A DNA stretch of 8,294 bases from JAKLDO01 sp035354435 (GTDB lineage: Bacteria; UBP6; UBA1177), in assembly GCA_035354435.1 (NCBI GenBank), contig DAOQAY010000123.1, positions 1-8,294 on the forward strand, in the 5' to 3' direction. The translations under genes and the position numbers were made by a program. Below, piece after piece: positions 1 to 7,592 of this stretch (position 1 is the stretch's first letter; each line of letters begins with the position of its first letter). A model generated the notes under the pieces. That model had not been told where the DNA came from, did no database searches, and was given only the letters and a program-made list of their open reading frames with translations.

Positions 1-752
1 GCTTGCGAATTTCTTATTTTATCAGTCCAGCTTTTCAGATCTGTCGCTGAAAATGCCTTGTCAACTGAAGGTATTGCATCGGCAAGGATATTTTTCAGGA
101 TATCCCCATCAACACTGAGACTTCCGAACTTCGCTTCAGTCGAATTGTTTATCACATTGTCATCGACAAGATCTGCATAAAGAAGGTTTAAAAGGTTTTC
201 GGTTGAATACGCCGTTTCCGGAGATATTCCATTCGCCTTTGAAACATTTTCAGCAATTTTTGCAATTCCCTGATACCACAGATACCGTTTAGTCGCATCG
301 GTCAGACTGGTCTGTAAAACAGGACTGGTCAGACTGGTAAGACTCAGATATTCCATCCACTCTTCAACTGAATTTTCTGAATTATAGTTTGACATAAATG
401 TTGATAAAATATCAACAGTTACAGATATTTCCTTAACATTTTCAGGCTTGAATTCCGATTCCATGCAACCAGTCCATGCAACCGGTTCTGTATTCGATAT
501 AAGATCTATGGTTCCTCCACAAACTTTAACTGTAAGGTTTTTCAATGCCTTGATATCCGTAAAAACTGCTTTTCCTGAATCATCTGTGACGGCAGACTTA
601 ATTACTGCATCTCCTTCTCTGACTTCAACATCGGCAAAATGCTGAATTGAATAAACATTCAGAGAATAATTGAATTCGCCATCAGATTCAGGTCTTTTTG
701 AATCGCATGATAAAATCATAAAAAATAATAGTAAAATCAGATAGTTTTTCAT
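1..752 (-). CDS. Predicted lipoprotein with N-terminal Ig-like/carboxypeptidase-regulatory-like domain (partial, 3' end beyond the left edge)
   Basis: An open frame of 250 codons starts at ATG 752 and reaches the window edge with no stop. A GTGAGG ribosome-binding site (763-758) lies 5 nt before the ATG, and the beta-barrel gene ends 12 nt upstream, so this is the last visible gene of the operon. The N-terminus is a short lipoprotein signal: Lys, a hydrophobic run, then a lipobox ILSC with the acceptor Cys at residue 16. Asp follows at +2; in enterobacteria this residue favours inner-membrane retention, but that rule is not general. Residues about 28-80 alternate in beta-strand fashion and contain TDDSGKAVFTDI, typical of carboxypeptidase-regulatory or Ig-like sandwich domains. 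Residues about 105-250 look mostly helical, with a repetitive SLTSLTSP...TSLT patch near 138-151. I do not recognise a named family. It is far larger than a classical VirB7, so equivalence to VirB7 would be a guess. Confidence 0.85.
   Translation of the reverse strand, partial: MKNYLILLLFFMILSCDSKRPESDGEFNYSLNVYSIQHFADVEVREGDAVIKSAVTDDSGKAVFTDIKALKNLTVKVCGGTIDLISNTEPVAWTGCMESEFKPENVKEISVTVDILSTFMSNYNSENSVEEWMEYLSLTSLTSPVLQTSLTDATKRYLWYQGIAKIAENVSKANGISPETAYSTENLLNLLYADLVDDNVINNSTEAKFGSLSVDGDILKNILADAIPSVDKAFSATDLKSWTDKIRNSQ
300..338. repeat. Short in-frame direct repeats in the lipoprotein gene
   Basis: The 12-mer GGTCAGACTGGT (plus strand) occurs exactly at 300-311 and 327-338. The offset of 27 nt keeps the reading frame. 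The shorter core GACTGGT occurs three times, at 305-311, 323-329 and 332-338. On the coding strand these give the repetitive Ser-Leu-Thr-rich patch of the lipoprotein. They look like local slippage-type repetition rather than a regulatory array. Confidence 0.6.
460..485. repeat. 13-bp tandem duplication in the lipoprotein gene
   Basis: On the plus strand TCCATGCAACCAG (460-472) is followed directly by TCCATGCAACCGG (473-485), two 13-bp units differing at one base. Because 13 is not a multiple of three, the units are read in different frames (PVAW, then TGCM), yet the gene stays open on both sides. Confidence 0.6.
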
Positions 753-764
753 TTCAGCCTCACT

Positions 765-1379
765 TTATCTATAATAGTTCACAAAAAAAGTCGCACCGAA
801 AAAACCGAAAAGATCTATCGAATGATCGTCAGGCGACCATTTATACATTATCTGTGTTGACAGTGTTATCCATTCCCATACTCTGAACTGAAGATCAATC
901 CCGCCTGCCACAACCCCCATAATTTCAGCGTAATCACCTTTTTTATAACTTGAAAGAACTTCTTTCTTTGAATTGTAGAATTCCCAGTCAGTATAGGTTT
1001 CGACCTTGAAACCGCCACCAGCAATTATGTGAGGAGAAAAAAAAGTTCCGGGATAAAAATTGTATCTAAAAAGAGCAAGACACTGAAACCGCCAGTAATT
1101 GAAATACTCTCTGCCGGACATCTCTTCAACTTCAATTTTTCTCGAAGCATCTGTAAGTTTTGTAAATGACGGCTGAATTCCAAGATCAAAATTGTCAGAA
1201 AGCCCGAAATAAGTGTTAATTCCGACATTCCAGCTGGAATAGACAAGAACCGTTTGGTCGTCACTCTTGAGTGATAACGGAAAAAACCCGCCGCCGCCGA
1301 TATTTATCTGAATCTCCCCTTCTTCGGCAAAAATATTAGAAAATACAAATAAAAACATTGAAATTATTATTGTTTTCAT
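765..1379 (-). CDS. Small outer-membrane beta-barrel protein in a T4SS operon
   Basis: This 204-residue protein has a clear Sec signal peptide: MKT, a hydrophobic stretch, and a predicted cleavage after residue 18 (IFA before EE). The mature part is built of alternating aromatic/aliphatic and polar residues separated by short turns, consistent with about eight transmembrane beta strands, and it ends in an aromatic-rich strand (FFVNYYR). Gly-rich stretches (GGGG at 28-31, GGG at 121-123, GG at 159-160) and repeated Trp/Tyr/Phe residues are typical of small OMPs of the OmpW or 'outer membrane beta-barrel' type, but I see no signature that fixes the family. ATG 1379 lies 1 nt after the stop of the VirB10-like gene, with only a weak TGGA site, so translation probably depends on coupling. 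A structural or stabilising role for the T4SS outer-membrane complex is inferred from position only; an unrelated surface protein in the same transcript is possible. Confidence 0.85.
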   Translation of the reverse strand: MKTIIISMFLFVFSNIFAEEGEIQINIGGGGFFPLSLKSDDQTVLVYSSWNVGINTYFGLSDNFDLGIQPSFTKLTDASRKIEVEEMSGREYFNYWRFQCLALFRYNFYPGTFFSPHIIAGGGFKVETYTDWEFYNSKKEVLSSYKKGDYAEIMGVVAGGIDLQFRVWEWITLSTQIMYKWSPDDHSIDLFGFFGATFFVNYYR

Positions 1380-1380
1380 G

Positions 1381-2439
1381 TTATTCCAAATATATGAAAA
1401 AACTTGTTCCTGCTGGGACTCTATACTCGCTGGTCATTTTGTTTGCCTCAGCCTGCTTTTGCACCTCTGAAGAAGCCGGATCAACAGTATTTGAAGCAGC
1501 TTCTCCGCCCACAGCCCCTGTTGTTCCTGCCAGTTTTACAGCAATGTTTGAAACAGTCCTGACCATACCCTGTTTTACAGATGAAGCGGCATTTTCACTT
1601 GAAATATCAGTTACTTCTGATTCAATACCCGGATCACGACCTGAAATGGCGAAACCTTTGACACTGTATTCAGCGTCGCCGGATATCAGCTTCGAAAACG
1701 AAAGCTGTGTTCTTTTGTTAATATAACCTGTTGCAGTTCCATAGAATTTAGAACCTTTGGGAATGGCTCCGCTTTCTTCAATAACTGTTGCAACAACAGT
1801 GGAAGCAGAGGTTGATCTGATCGAGAATTCAAGCTTAACTTTTATTTGTAAGTTGTGAATATCTAAAGCTTTTTGAGTCGAAAGCATCTTGTCATTTTTT
1901 ATAAAAACGCCTCCTTTTGAATCCCCGCCTCCCGGAACAAAATGTCTTCTGCCGTTTCTTGAATTTAAAGCACTGTTTTCACTCGAAGCCGGATCTATTG
2001 CCAAGGCATATTTCTGAAGTATTTCTTCATCTTTCTGATAATTTTTTCCTTTTCCCGGTTTTCTGACCGTATTGCTTGGAGGCATATTTTCAATTACCGG
2101 TTTCGATTCGATAAGATCCACTTTTTTTATATCATTCATTGCAGAAGAAATACTTCCTGACAGTTTTCCTTTCTTGTATTCATCAAAATCTTCTATTTTT
2201 ATATTATCAGAATTTTTTCTGCCGGAATTCCTCTGAATAAATGAAAACGCCATGCCAATAAAAAAAAGCAATAAAAACATCACTATAAAAAAACTGAGTA
2301 GTCCTTTCTTTTTTCTTCTGTATTTTTCAAAATCAGACTGCTTTTCAAAATCAATGGGGGATGGTTTAACAACTTGATTATCATCCATTTCCAGTAACTG
2401 CGCAAGTCTCTGATTATTCTTTATTTTATCTTCTTTCAA
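1381..2439 (-). CDS. virB10: VirB10/TrbI-like T4SS envelope-spanning channel protein
   Basis: VirB10 proteins span both membranes and form the T4SS core channel with VirB7 and VirB9. This 352-residue protein has the expected layout: a charged cytoplasmic N-terminus (1-46, ending in RRKKK), one transmembrane helix (about 47-68), a periplasmic linker (about 70-190), and a C-terminal beta domain (about 194-352). That domain carries the family pattern of an IPKGS motif (226-230), strands near 245-267, a RDPGIESEVTD segment (268-278) where VirB10 has D-G-x-x-G-L-x-G-x-V-D, an alpha-helical 'antenna'-like segment (about 283-312), and a final VPAGTSFFIYL strand. The proline-rich linker of classical VirB10 is almost absent. 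The start is TTG 2439, supported by GAAGG (2451-2447) 7 nt upstream and by a TTGA overlap with the VirB9-like stop; the next in-frame Met is residue 18 and would remove conserved-looking sequence without a better site. Confidence 0.9.
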   Translation of the reverse strand: MKEDKIKNNQRLAQLLEMDDNQVVKPSPIDFEKQSDFEKYRRKKKGLLSFFIVMFLLLFFIGMAFSFIQRNSGRKNSDNIKIEDFDEYKKGKLSGSISSAMNDIKKVDLIESKPVIENMPPSNTVRKPGKGKNYQKDEEILQKYALAIDPASSENSALNSRNGRRHFVPGGGDSKGGVFIKNDKMLSTQKALDIHNLQIKVKLEFSIRSTSASTVVATVIEESGAIPKGSKFYGTATGYINKRTQLSFSKLISGDAEYSVKGFAISGRDPGIESEVTDISSENAASSVKQGMVRTVSNIAVKLAGTTGAVGGEAASNTVDPASSEVQKQAEANKMTSEYRVPAGTSFFIYLE

Positions 2440-3383
2440 AATGAAACCTTCATATCAATTTTCCGCTTTTTTCCTGCACTTTCAATTACCTCTATTATGT
2501 ATTCTGTAGAATAATCTTCATCCTTTATTCTGAATGCCAGAGCGCCGTTTACAATTTCATCAAACTGCATTGAAAATTTGTCCAGATGATACTGCGCATT
2601 ATCAAGCTCAACTTTGCCCCCTTTTAAATTGTAAATTTTTACACTTTCAACATGAAATCGCTGTCTGTTCCTGTTCTTTATTGAAAAATTCACTGCGACA
2701 ATACCGTCCTTTCCAATTTTGCAAATCCTGTCACTTCGTAAAAAAACAAGTTCGTCTTCCGTTCTTGCCGAATAATTGTTGCACTGGAAAAATTCCGAAA
2801 ACGATTCCGCCATAAAGCCAACCATCATTTTCTCACTTTCCTTATCAATGTTTTTCATTTTTTTCTCATATTCCTGATTCAGCATTTTTTTCAATGTTTC
2901 CAGCTGGTTATTTATGCTTTTCTGAGCATTTTCCCACTCAGGATAACTAAAGATGATTCTATTGCTTGCATTCTCAGCCGGCTGAAGTATCAGATTGAAA
3001 ATAAATGTCTGTCCGGAATTTATTTTAAACTGAATATTTGAACTTAAACCGTACATTGATGATTCAGATGATTCCGGAAACATCAGTCCCCATATTTTCA
3101 TTTTCAAAGGATCGGTTTCAACTTCAATTTTAAGCAACCCCGCATCACCGACTGTCGGGTTTTCATCAAGTGAAATATTTTTAGGAAATTCAATAACAAA
3201 AACCTCTCCTATGGCGATATTAACTGTGCGATAAATAATTGAATCACTGTTTTTCAGAACAAAAACAGACACTTTTTCTTTAATCGGAACAAAACGGGAA
3301 TCTTTGCTTTCAACTTTCAACTCTTCACTTTGCAAAGAGAATAATATTAAAAAAACCTGTATAAAAAGTGTGATTTTTATCAT
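2436..3383 (-). CDS. Divergent VirB9/TrbG-like T4SS core protein
   Basis: This 315-residue exported protein sits exactly where virB9 is expected, between the virB8-like and virB10-like genes, and overlaps both by ATGA/TTGA. It begins with a signal peptide (hydrophobic 2-16, probable cleavage near residue 19). Residues about 45-135 follow the VirB9 N-terminal pattern: YRTVNIAIGEVFVIEFPKN, then a 'VGD' turn, a KIWGL strand, SSNIQFKI and a TFIFNLIL strand, matching the family outline of 'T-x-I-x-F-P', 'T-N-L-x-V' and 'Y-x-F-x-L'. The remainder does not look like VirB9: residues about 150-198 are a charged, coiled-coil-like helix, and 225-315 form a beta-rich domain without the usual DDG-x-x-T-x-F signature. 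I therefore call it VirB9-like by position and N-terminal half. ATG 3383 has GAGG (3394-3391) 7 nt upstream. Confidence 0.72.
   Translation of the reverse strand: MIKITLFIQVFLILFSLQSEELKVESKDSRFVPIKEKVSVFVLKNSDSIIYRTVNIAIGEVFVIEFPKNISLDENPTVGDAGLLKIEVETDPLKMKIWGLMFPESSESSMYGLSSNIQFKINSGQTFIFNLILQPAENASNRIIFSYPEWENAQKSINNQLETLKKMLNQEYEKKMKNIDKESEKMMVGFMAESFSEFFQCNNYSARTEDELVFLRSDRICKIGKDGIVAVNFSIKNRNRQRFHVESVKIYNLKGGKVELDNAQYHLDKFSMQFDEIVNGALAFRIKDEDYSTEYIIEVIESAGKKRKIDMKVSF
2447..2451 (-). promoter_or_regulatory. Ribosome-binding site supporting the TTG start of the VirB10-like gene
   Basis: GAAGG on the minus strand ends 7 nt before TTG 2439. It lies inside the last codons of the VirB9-like gene, as expected for a coupled start at a TTGA junction. 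Confidence 0.65.
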
Positions 3384-4135
3384 TCAAAAACCTCGACATT
3401 TTCTTTATCAATTAAATATTCCTTTTTATTTTCAAGCAGATACGCTCTCAGACTTCTGAAATCACCCAGAGTTGATCCTTTGTAAAAATCAACAAGCAGA
3501 CCGTCTTTTGATATTTCAAATGAAACAGGCGTAACAATCAGAAGTGCTGAAAAATAAACGAAATCTTTTCTCTGAACCCCTTCGTTTGAATAGTCGATAA
3601 CATTTTTAAATGACATTTCACCGATTCCTTCGACTGTGAGAATGCTTCCGGCAGATAAAGATCCTTTCAGTATTTTCAGCTTCCTCAGTCTGAATTTTGT
3701 TTCAAAGTTTTTATTTTTCCATGCTTCGATTTTTTCTTTGTGAACAGATCTGTCAAGCAGTATCTGTCTGAATTTTGGTGTCAGCATATTGTAAGCTTCG
3801 GTAAGATTTTCTTCTATGTTAGGACTGACACCCTCAAAATTATTGATGAAATCTGTCATAAACCGGTTTATTCTTACTATTGATGTTTCATTTTGAATCG
3901 TTTCGTCACCAGAAAATGCCAGTCTTCGCCCCTCTTTGTCAAAAGCAATTACAGGAGTCGGTTTCATTAAGACAGCAAAGGTGAAAACAAGAGACACCAC
4001 AGTAATACAGAACATGCAAAGAACCATAATTATCATGAATAAATTAAACCTCTTGCTAATCCTTTCAACATCTTTGAACATTAGTGTAGAAAAAAACATT
4101 TCTGCCGGAACTGCCCGTTTGTCCTTATTGCTCAT
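3380..4135 (-). CDS. virB8: VirB8/TrbF-like T4SS inner-membrane assembly protein
   Basis: VirB8-family proteins are bitopic inner-membrane assembly factors whose periplasmic NTF2-like domain contacts VirB9 and VirB10. The 251-residue product fits. It has a short cytoplasmic tail (1-30), a single transmembrane helix (about 31-56), then KPTPVIAFDKEGR (58-70), the Pro-rich exit and strand seen in TrbF/VirB8-type proteins. A helical region follows (about 86-145, with an RxNRFMTDFI helix and an AYNMLTPKFR helix), and then a curved beta sheet (about 146-218) that includes the paired strands FVYFSALLIVTPV and GLLVDFYKG. Length and order of elements match the family. ATG 4135 is preceded by a strong AAGGAG (4146-4141) at 5 nt and overlaps the VirB6-like stop by ATGA. 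Confidence 0.88.
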   Translation of the reverse strand: MSNKDKRAVPAEMFFSTLMFKDVERISKRFNLFMIIMVLCMFCITVVSLVFTFAVLMKPTPVIAFDKEGRRLAFSGDETIQNETSIVRINRFMTDFINNFEGVSPNIEENLTEAYNMLTPKFRQILLDRSVHKEKIEAWKNKNFETKFRLRKLKILKGSLSAGSILTVEGIGEMSFKNVIDYSNEGVQRKDFVYFSALLIVTPVSFEISKDGLLVDFYKGSTLGDFRSLRAYLLENKKEYLIDKENVEVFE

Positions 4136-5250
4136 TTCAGCTCCTTCTTTTTGATTTGTTTTTCGCTTGAGATCAGATCTCTGGCAATGTTTAAATTAGT
4201 TTGAGTCGTGGACAGCTTTTCAACAGATTTTTCTTTATGCCCAATATTTATGTCATTATATTCATTAGTGTTTTTGTATTTGTGAACATATTCTGTCATT
4301 AAATTGCCGCTTTTTATCATCTGATTTCCGAGATTTGAAATCATGTTGCTCGTTTCTACTTTATTATTAATTCCCGTTCCTGAAAAAGTAAGAACCGCAC
4401 CGAATCCTGAAACGCATGACAATGTGGCAAGCCGTACTCCTTCATGGTCTATCAGTTTTTTCGAGAAAAATGGAGTGAGTCCGATCATTAACACCATAAA
4501 AATCAATCCTGAAAGAGTTGTCACATAATCTCTACCCGATTCAAAAACAGTTGGACATTTTAATGATTCACCAGTAATTTTAAGCATATTAATCAAAGGT
4601 TTTTCACAAATGAAAATGTATGTTGAATAGATAACGGGCCACAAAGAAATAGAAGTCAGCGACTTGAAAAAACTTCCGACACTCCCAAACCCCTGCCCCG
4701 GAAATGAAGGAATAACAAGCGCAGAACAGAGTCCTATCATGTTAATTGACATTAAAACGGGCCATGCCCATGAAAAAATGATCTCTTTCACAACCCATAT
4801 CGAAATAAGAGCAAAAAACACCGCAAGTTTTTGTATATACTGGAAAATAAATCCTGACAGGTAGCTTATTTCCGCATTCATTATAGTTATTTTCTGATTT
4901 ACAGGACAACTTTCTGGAATGTTTTCTGATATTATTGACTGATTCAAGTTAAAATTTATGGTTGTGAATACTTTGTAAAACTCATTGTCAAGTGCACCGG
5001 AATCCACCGTTTTGCTGATATATTCTACCGTTTGTTCGATAGTTTCAGGAAGAAACCTGTAAAGCAATATAATTATTGCCGTTTTCCACAAAACGCCCCA
5101 AAAATCCGGTTTTTCTTTTTTTTGTATTTTGAACACTTCAACCACAAAACTGATTGTAAGACCTATAAGTATGATCAGGAAAGTAATCTCCCACACCCAA
5201 CCTGCGCCGGCATCTTTTAAAAGCTTTTCAGGATTGAAATAGATCTTCAA
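4132..5250 (-). CDS. VirB6/TrbL-like polytopic inner-membrane T4SS protein
   Basis: VirB6-type proteins are multi-spanning inner-membrane components needed for substrate passage through the T4SS base. This 372-residue protein has hydrophobic segments at about 19-40, 55-68 (weaker), 142-182 (long enough for two helices), 200-216, 245-262 and possibly 271-291. A polar, probably periplasmic stretch lies at about 72-140, and a hydrophilic C-terminal tail, Lys- and Asn-rich, runs from about 295 to 372. The mid-protein W-A-W-P/N motif region and the position between virB4 and virB8 support the assignment, but sequence conservation in this family is poor and I rely on topology and context. The start is TTG 5250: the codon overlaps the virB4 stop as TTGA, and GGAG (5262-5259) stands 8 nt before it. 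No earlier in-frame start would avoid a long overlap with virB4. Confidence 0.8.
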   Translation of the reverse strand: MKIYFNPEKLLKDAGAGWVWEITFLIILIGLTISFVVEVFKIQKKEKPDFWGVLWKTAIIILLYRFLPETIEQTVEYISKTVDSGALDNEFYKVFTTINFNLNQSIISENIPESCPVNQKITIMNAEISYLSGFIFQYIQKLAVFFALISIWVVKEIIFSWAWPVLMSINMIGLCSALVIPSFPGQGFGSVGSFFKSLTSISLWPVIYSTYIFICEKPLINMLKITGESLKCPTVFESGRDYVTTLSGLIFMVLMIGLTPFFSKKLIDHEGVRLATLSCVSGFGAVLTFSGTGINNKVETSNMISNLGNQMIKSGNLMTEYVHKYKNTNEYNDINIGHKEKSVEKLSTTQTNLNIARDLISSEKQIKKKELK

Positions 5251-7592
5251 TTATTTTTCTCCAGTTCTTTTTTCAAAGCATCAATCACAAAAATGTTGTT
5301 TTCTGCACTGATAACAGCAACTTGAGCACAGGCATCAATAAGTTTCAGATCATGTTTGCCGGCATATTTTTTCAGCAGTCTGTTATCTTCTCTGTCGCTT
5401 GTGGCAACCGCATAATCAAATGGTGAGAGTTCTATCCTCACAATTTCTGTTTCAATTGAATCTCCGGTCTGCGTCCGGAAAAGTGCAAGAGCATATTCCC
5501 CTTTTACAGTTTTAAGACTGTCAAAAGCAGCTTTTTCCTGCCCGGTAAAACCGAAATCTGAAGCCACAAGCCTTTTTGCCTCTTCGTCGTTGGCATGACT
5601 CAAAAAAATTGTTGTTGTTGTGTTGATCTTGATCTTTGAAGAAAGCGCAACCTCTTTAAAACTAAGAAAATTCTGGGTAATTGTCCAGACACCGGTATTA
5701 TATTTTCTGGCAGTGGCAAACAGTTCTTCTATCAGATCTCCGAGCCGCGGATCTTTTATCAGCTGAGCCGCTTCGTCAAACATTATAAAGCTGTTTGTTA
5801 TTTCAAAAGCTGTTTTCTTTGCTTCCTGTATTACAATAAATGTAAGTAATTCCTTGAGCTTATCATTTAATCCTGTAATTCCCTGAAGATCATAAATTAC
5901 AAACGGATCACTCCCATAATCTATAGTAGACAACCCGTTGATGATTTTTGAGACCGGATCATCAAGAAAACCACCGAGAAGTTTTTTAAGGGTTTTTACT
6001 TTATCAGCATCTTCATCGTCAATAAATTCAATAAGATCAGCCAGTACCGGCTGTTCAATAGTTTTATACATTTCCTTTACAGCTTTTGAAATAATGATCC
6101 TGTAAAGATCCGCATTCATGCTCTTTTCCCTGACCTCCAGAATCAGGTCCATTACGATCTGAAGATAGTTAAGAAGCGACGAGTCCCATTTGCCGTTTTT
6201 GTATATCTGATTTTTATGAGGAAAAGGGTTAATGATTACAAGTCCTTTTGAATCAATTGGAACAAACACGCCTCCATAGAGATCGGCCATTTTCAAGTAT
6301 GATGAATTTTCCGCTCCGGCAAAATCGACAATAAATATCCTTCCTGGATTTGCATTATCTTCCATTATGTTGGGGAAAAAAGTGTGTGCGATCAAAGCGT
6401 TGACTGTCACTGACTTGCCACTTCCCGAACATCCGAAAATTGAACCGTTCTTGTTGTTCCTTTTTGAATTACCGGCATCAAATCCGTAAATTTCTCCGAA
6501 CCTGTTTCTCAAGAATAACGGGTGCTTACCATCAGAATCGGCGTGTCCGTGTTTTGATGCAGGGATCATGTCGATAAAATTAGGGGAAAGGATTCTGTGC
6601 TGCCTTTCCGAATAACTCATCTGACTGGGTATCGATCTGAAAAATTCAAGATCATGCCCCCATATTTCCTCTTCAAAAAAGCAGTTCTCATTTTTTGTCA
6701 GATTTGAAAGATCCACTGCCAATCTTTCCAACTCTTTTAAATTCTTGTTCCATACGATTATTTTACATGATAAGTATCCGATTTTATGACGGGATTCTGT
6801 AAGCATTGTCATAAGTTCGTCAGCTTCTTTTGCGTTTCTGGCAGCTCCTCTTCCCGATGTTGCAATATAAAATCTTTCTTTCGCCTCAAGCGATATGTGT
6901 TCTTTTCCCTGTGGCAGAATATTTAATGAAATTGAGAAAATACAGTCAAAAAGCAGGTAGTCAAAAAGATAGGAAAGCATAAAAGGCCGAGTAGCATCGG
7001 GAAGATGTTTTAAAGATAAGATTTTACAGTAAATATCGCCTATTTTAAAATATTCCGGTCCGGCGCTGCATTGTTTCTGGATAAGCTGCTCTCTAATTGT
7101 CATGTCAGGATGTATTTTCATATTTCCATCAAAAGAAATTATGTCAAAAAGGATTTCCTTTATTTCATCATTTTCGATCCTTTTTGATCGAAATCCGAAA
7201 GAATCCACAATGTTTTTATGATATTGCAGATTTATCGGTTCTTTCGGAAATTCTTTTTTTGGAATATCATCACAGATAAGAAGAAAGTTCCTCACTTTTT
7301 TTATTCCGCATTTTCTGATATAGTTAAGTCTCTGCTTCGTTACCGGATCAATTTCATTTTTAATTCTTTCTTCAATTATCTCATCTTTTAATTTTGATAT
7401 GCGGAAAAACTCAACCGTTGTGTTCTCTTTCGTCTCTCTCATAAAAGCAGAATACGCTCTCATCAGATCAGGTTCATGGAAATAACAGTCCAACCCTTCT
7501 GTCTCCCACATAGTAAACCTCTGCATTGCCGATGTAATTATCGAATCATCTTCAATAGATACAATATGTAGCATATTAAAAATACTTTTCAT
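5247..7592 (-). CDS. virB4: VirB4/TrbE/TraC-family T4SS ATPase
   Basis: VirB4 is the universal AAA-type ATPase that powers pilus biogenesis and substrate transfer at the inner membrane. The 781-residue product has the family's usual length of about 800. The N-terminal half (about 1-340) is the VirB4-specific domain; it ends in the RxPSQMSYSER-like region before the NTPase core. The core carries Walker A GCSGSGKS (387-394, Lys393), an internal IFIVDFAG strand (419-426), INPF (454-457), Walker B IMFDEAAQL (603-611, Asp606 and Glu607), the ATARKYN segment with candidate arginine finger Arg629, and the TITQN motif (Gln640). The C-terminal SPFDYAVATSDREDN (723-737) is also family-like. No catalytic residue seems lost. 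ATG 7592 overlaps the virB3 stop by ATGA and has only a weak AAG-type site, suggesting coupling. Met7 is a possible alternative but has no better site. Confidence 0.97.
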   Translation of the reverse strand: MKSIFNMLHIVSIEDDSIITSAMQRFTMWETEGLDCYFHEPDLMRAYSAFMRETKENTTVEFFRISKLKDEIIEERIKNEIDPVTKQRLNYIRKCGIKKVRNFLLICDDIPKKEFPKEPINLQYHKNIVDSFGFRSKRIENDEIKEILFDIISFDGNMKIHPDMTIREQLIQKQCSAGPEYFKIGDIYCKILSLKHLPDATRPFMLSYLFDYLLFDCIFSISLNILPQGKEHISLEAKERFYIATSGRGAARNAKEADELMTMLTESRHKIGYLSCKIIVWNKNLKELERLAVDLSNLTKNENCFFEEEIWGHDLEFFRSIPSQMSYSERQHRILSPNFIDMIPASKHGHADSDGKHPLFLRNRFGEIYGFDAGNSKRNNKNGSIFGCSGSGKSVTVNALIAHTFFPNIMEDNANPGRIFIVDFAGAENSSYLKMADLYGGVFVPIDSKGLVIINPFPHKNQIYKNGKWDSSLLNYLQIVMDLILEVREKSMNADLYRIIISKAVKEMYKTIEQPVLADLIEFIDDEDADKVKTLKKLLGGFLDDPVSKIINGLSTIDYGSDPFVIYDLQGITGLNDKLKELLTFIVIQEAKKTAFEITNSFIMFDEAAQLIKDPRLGDLIEELFATARKYNTGVWTITQNFLSFKEVALSSKIKINTTTTIFLSHANDEEAKRLVASDFGFTGQEKAAFDSLKTVKGEYALALFRTQTGDSIETEIVRIELSPFDYAVATSDREDNRLLKKYAGKHDLKLIDACAQVAVISAENNIFVIDALKKELEKNN
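5259..5262 (-). promoter_or_regulatory. Ribosome-binding site supporting the TTG start of the VirB6-like gene
   Basis: GGAG on the minus strand ends 8 nt before TTG 5250, within the end of virB4. Together with the TTGA stop/start overlap it supports a non-ATG start for the polytopic protein. Confidence 0.65.

Noticed and set aside
1..780. Rho-independent terminator at the end of the operon
   Set aside because: The operon continues past the left edge and no GC-rich hairpin with a T-run is seen between genes.
1025..1264. Leftward open frame of 79 codons inside the beta-barrel gene
   Set aside because: Out-of-frame overlap fully inside a gene with a clear signal peptide and beta-barrel pattern; no independent support.
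1358..1726. Rightward open frame of 122 codons
   Set aside because: It lies antisense to the well-supported virB10-like gene, has no ribosome-binding site or family features, and is best explained as a shadow. The other rightward frames (for example at 448-645, 2534-2815, 3936-4154, 4343-4528, 4664-4864, 5032-5220 and 7097-7279) are rejected for the same reason.
1471..1995. Repeated DPASSE peptide in the VirB10-like protein (149-154 and 320-325)
   Set aside because: Only about 11 nt are shared at the DNA level and the codons then diverge; most likely chance in a Ser/Ala-rich sequence.
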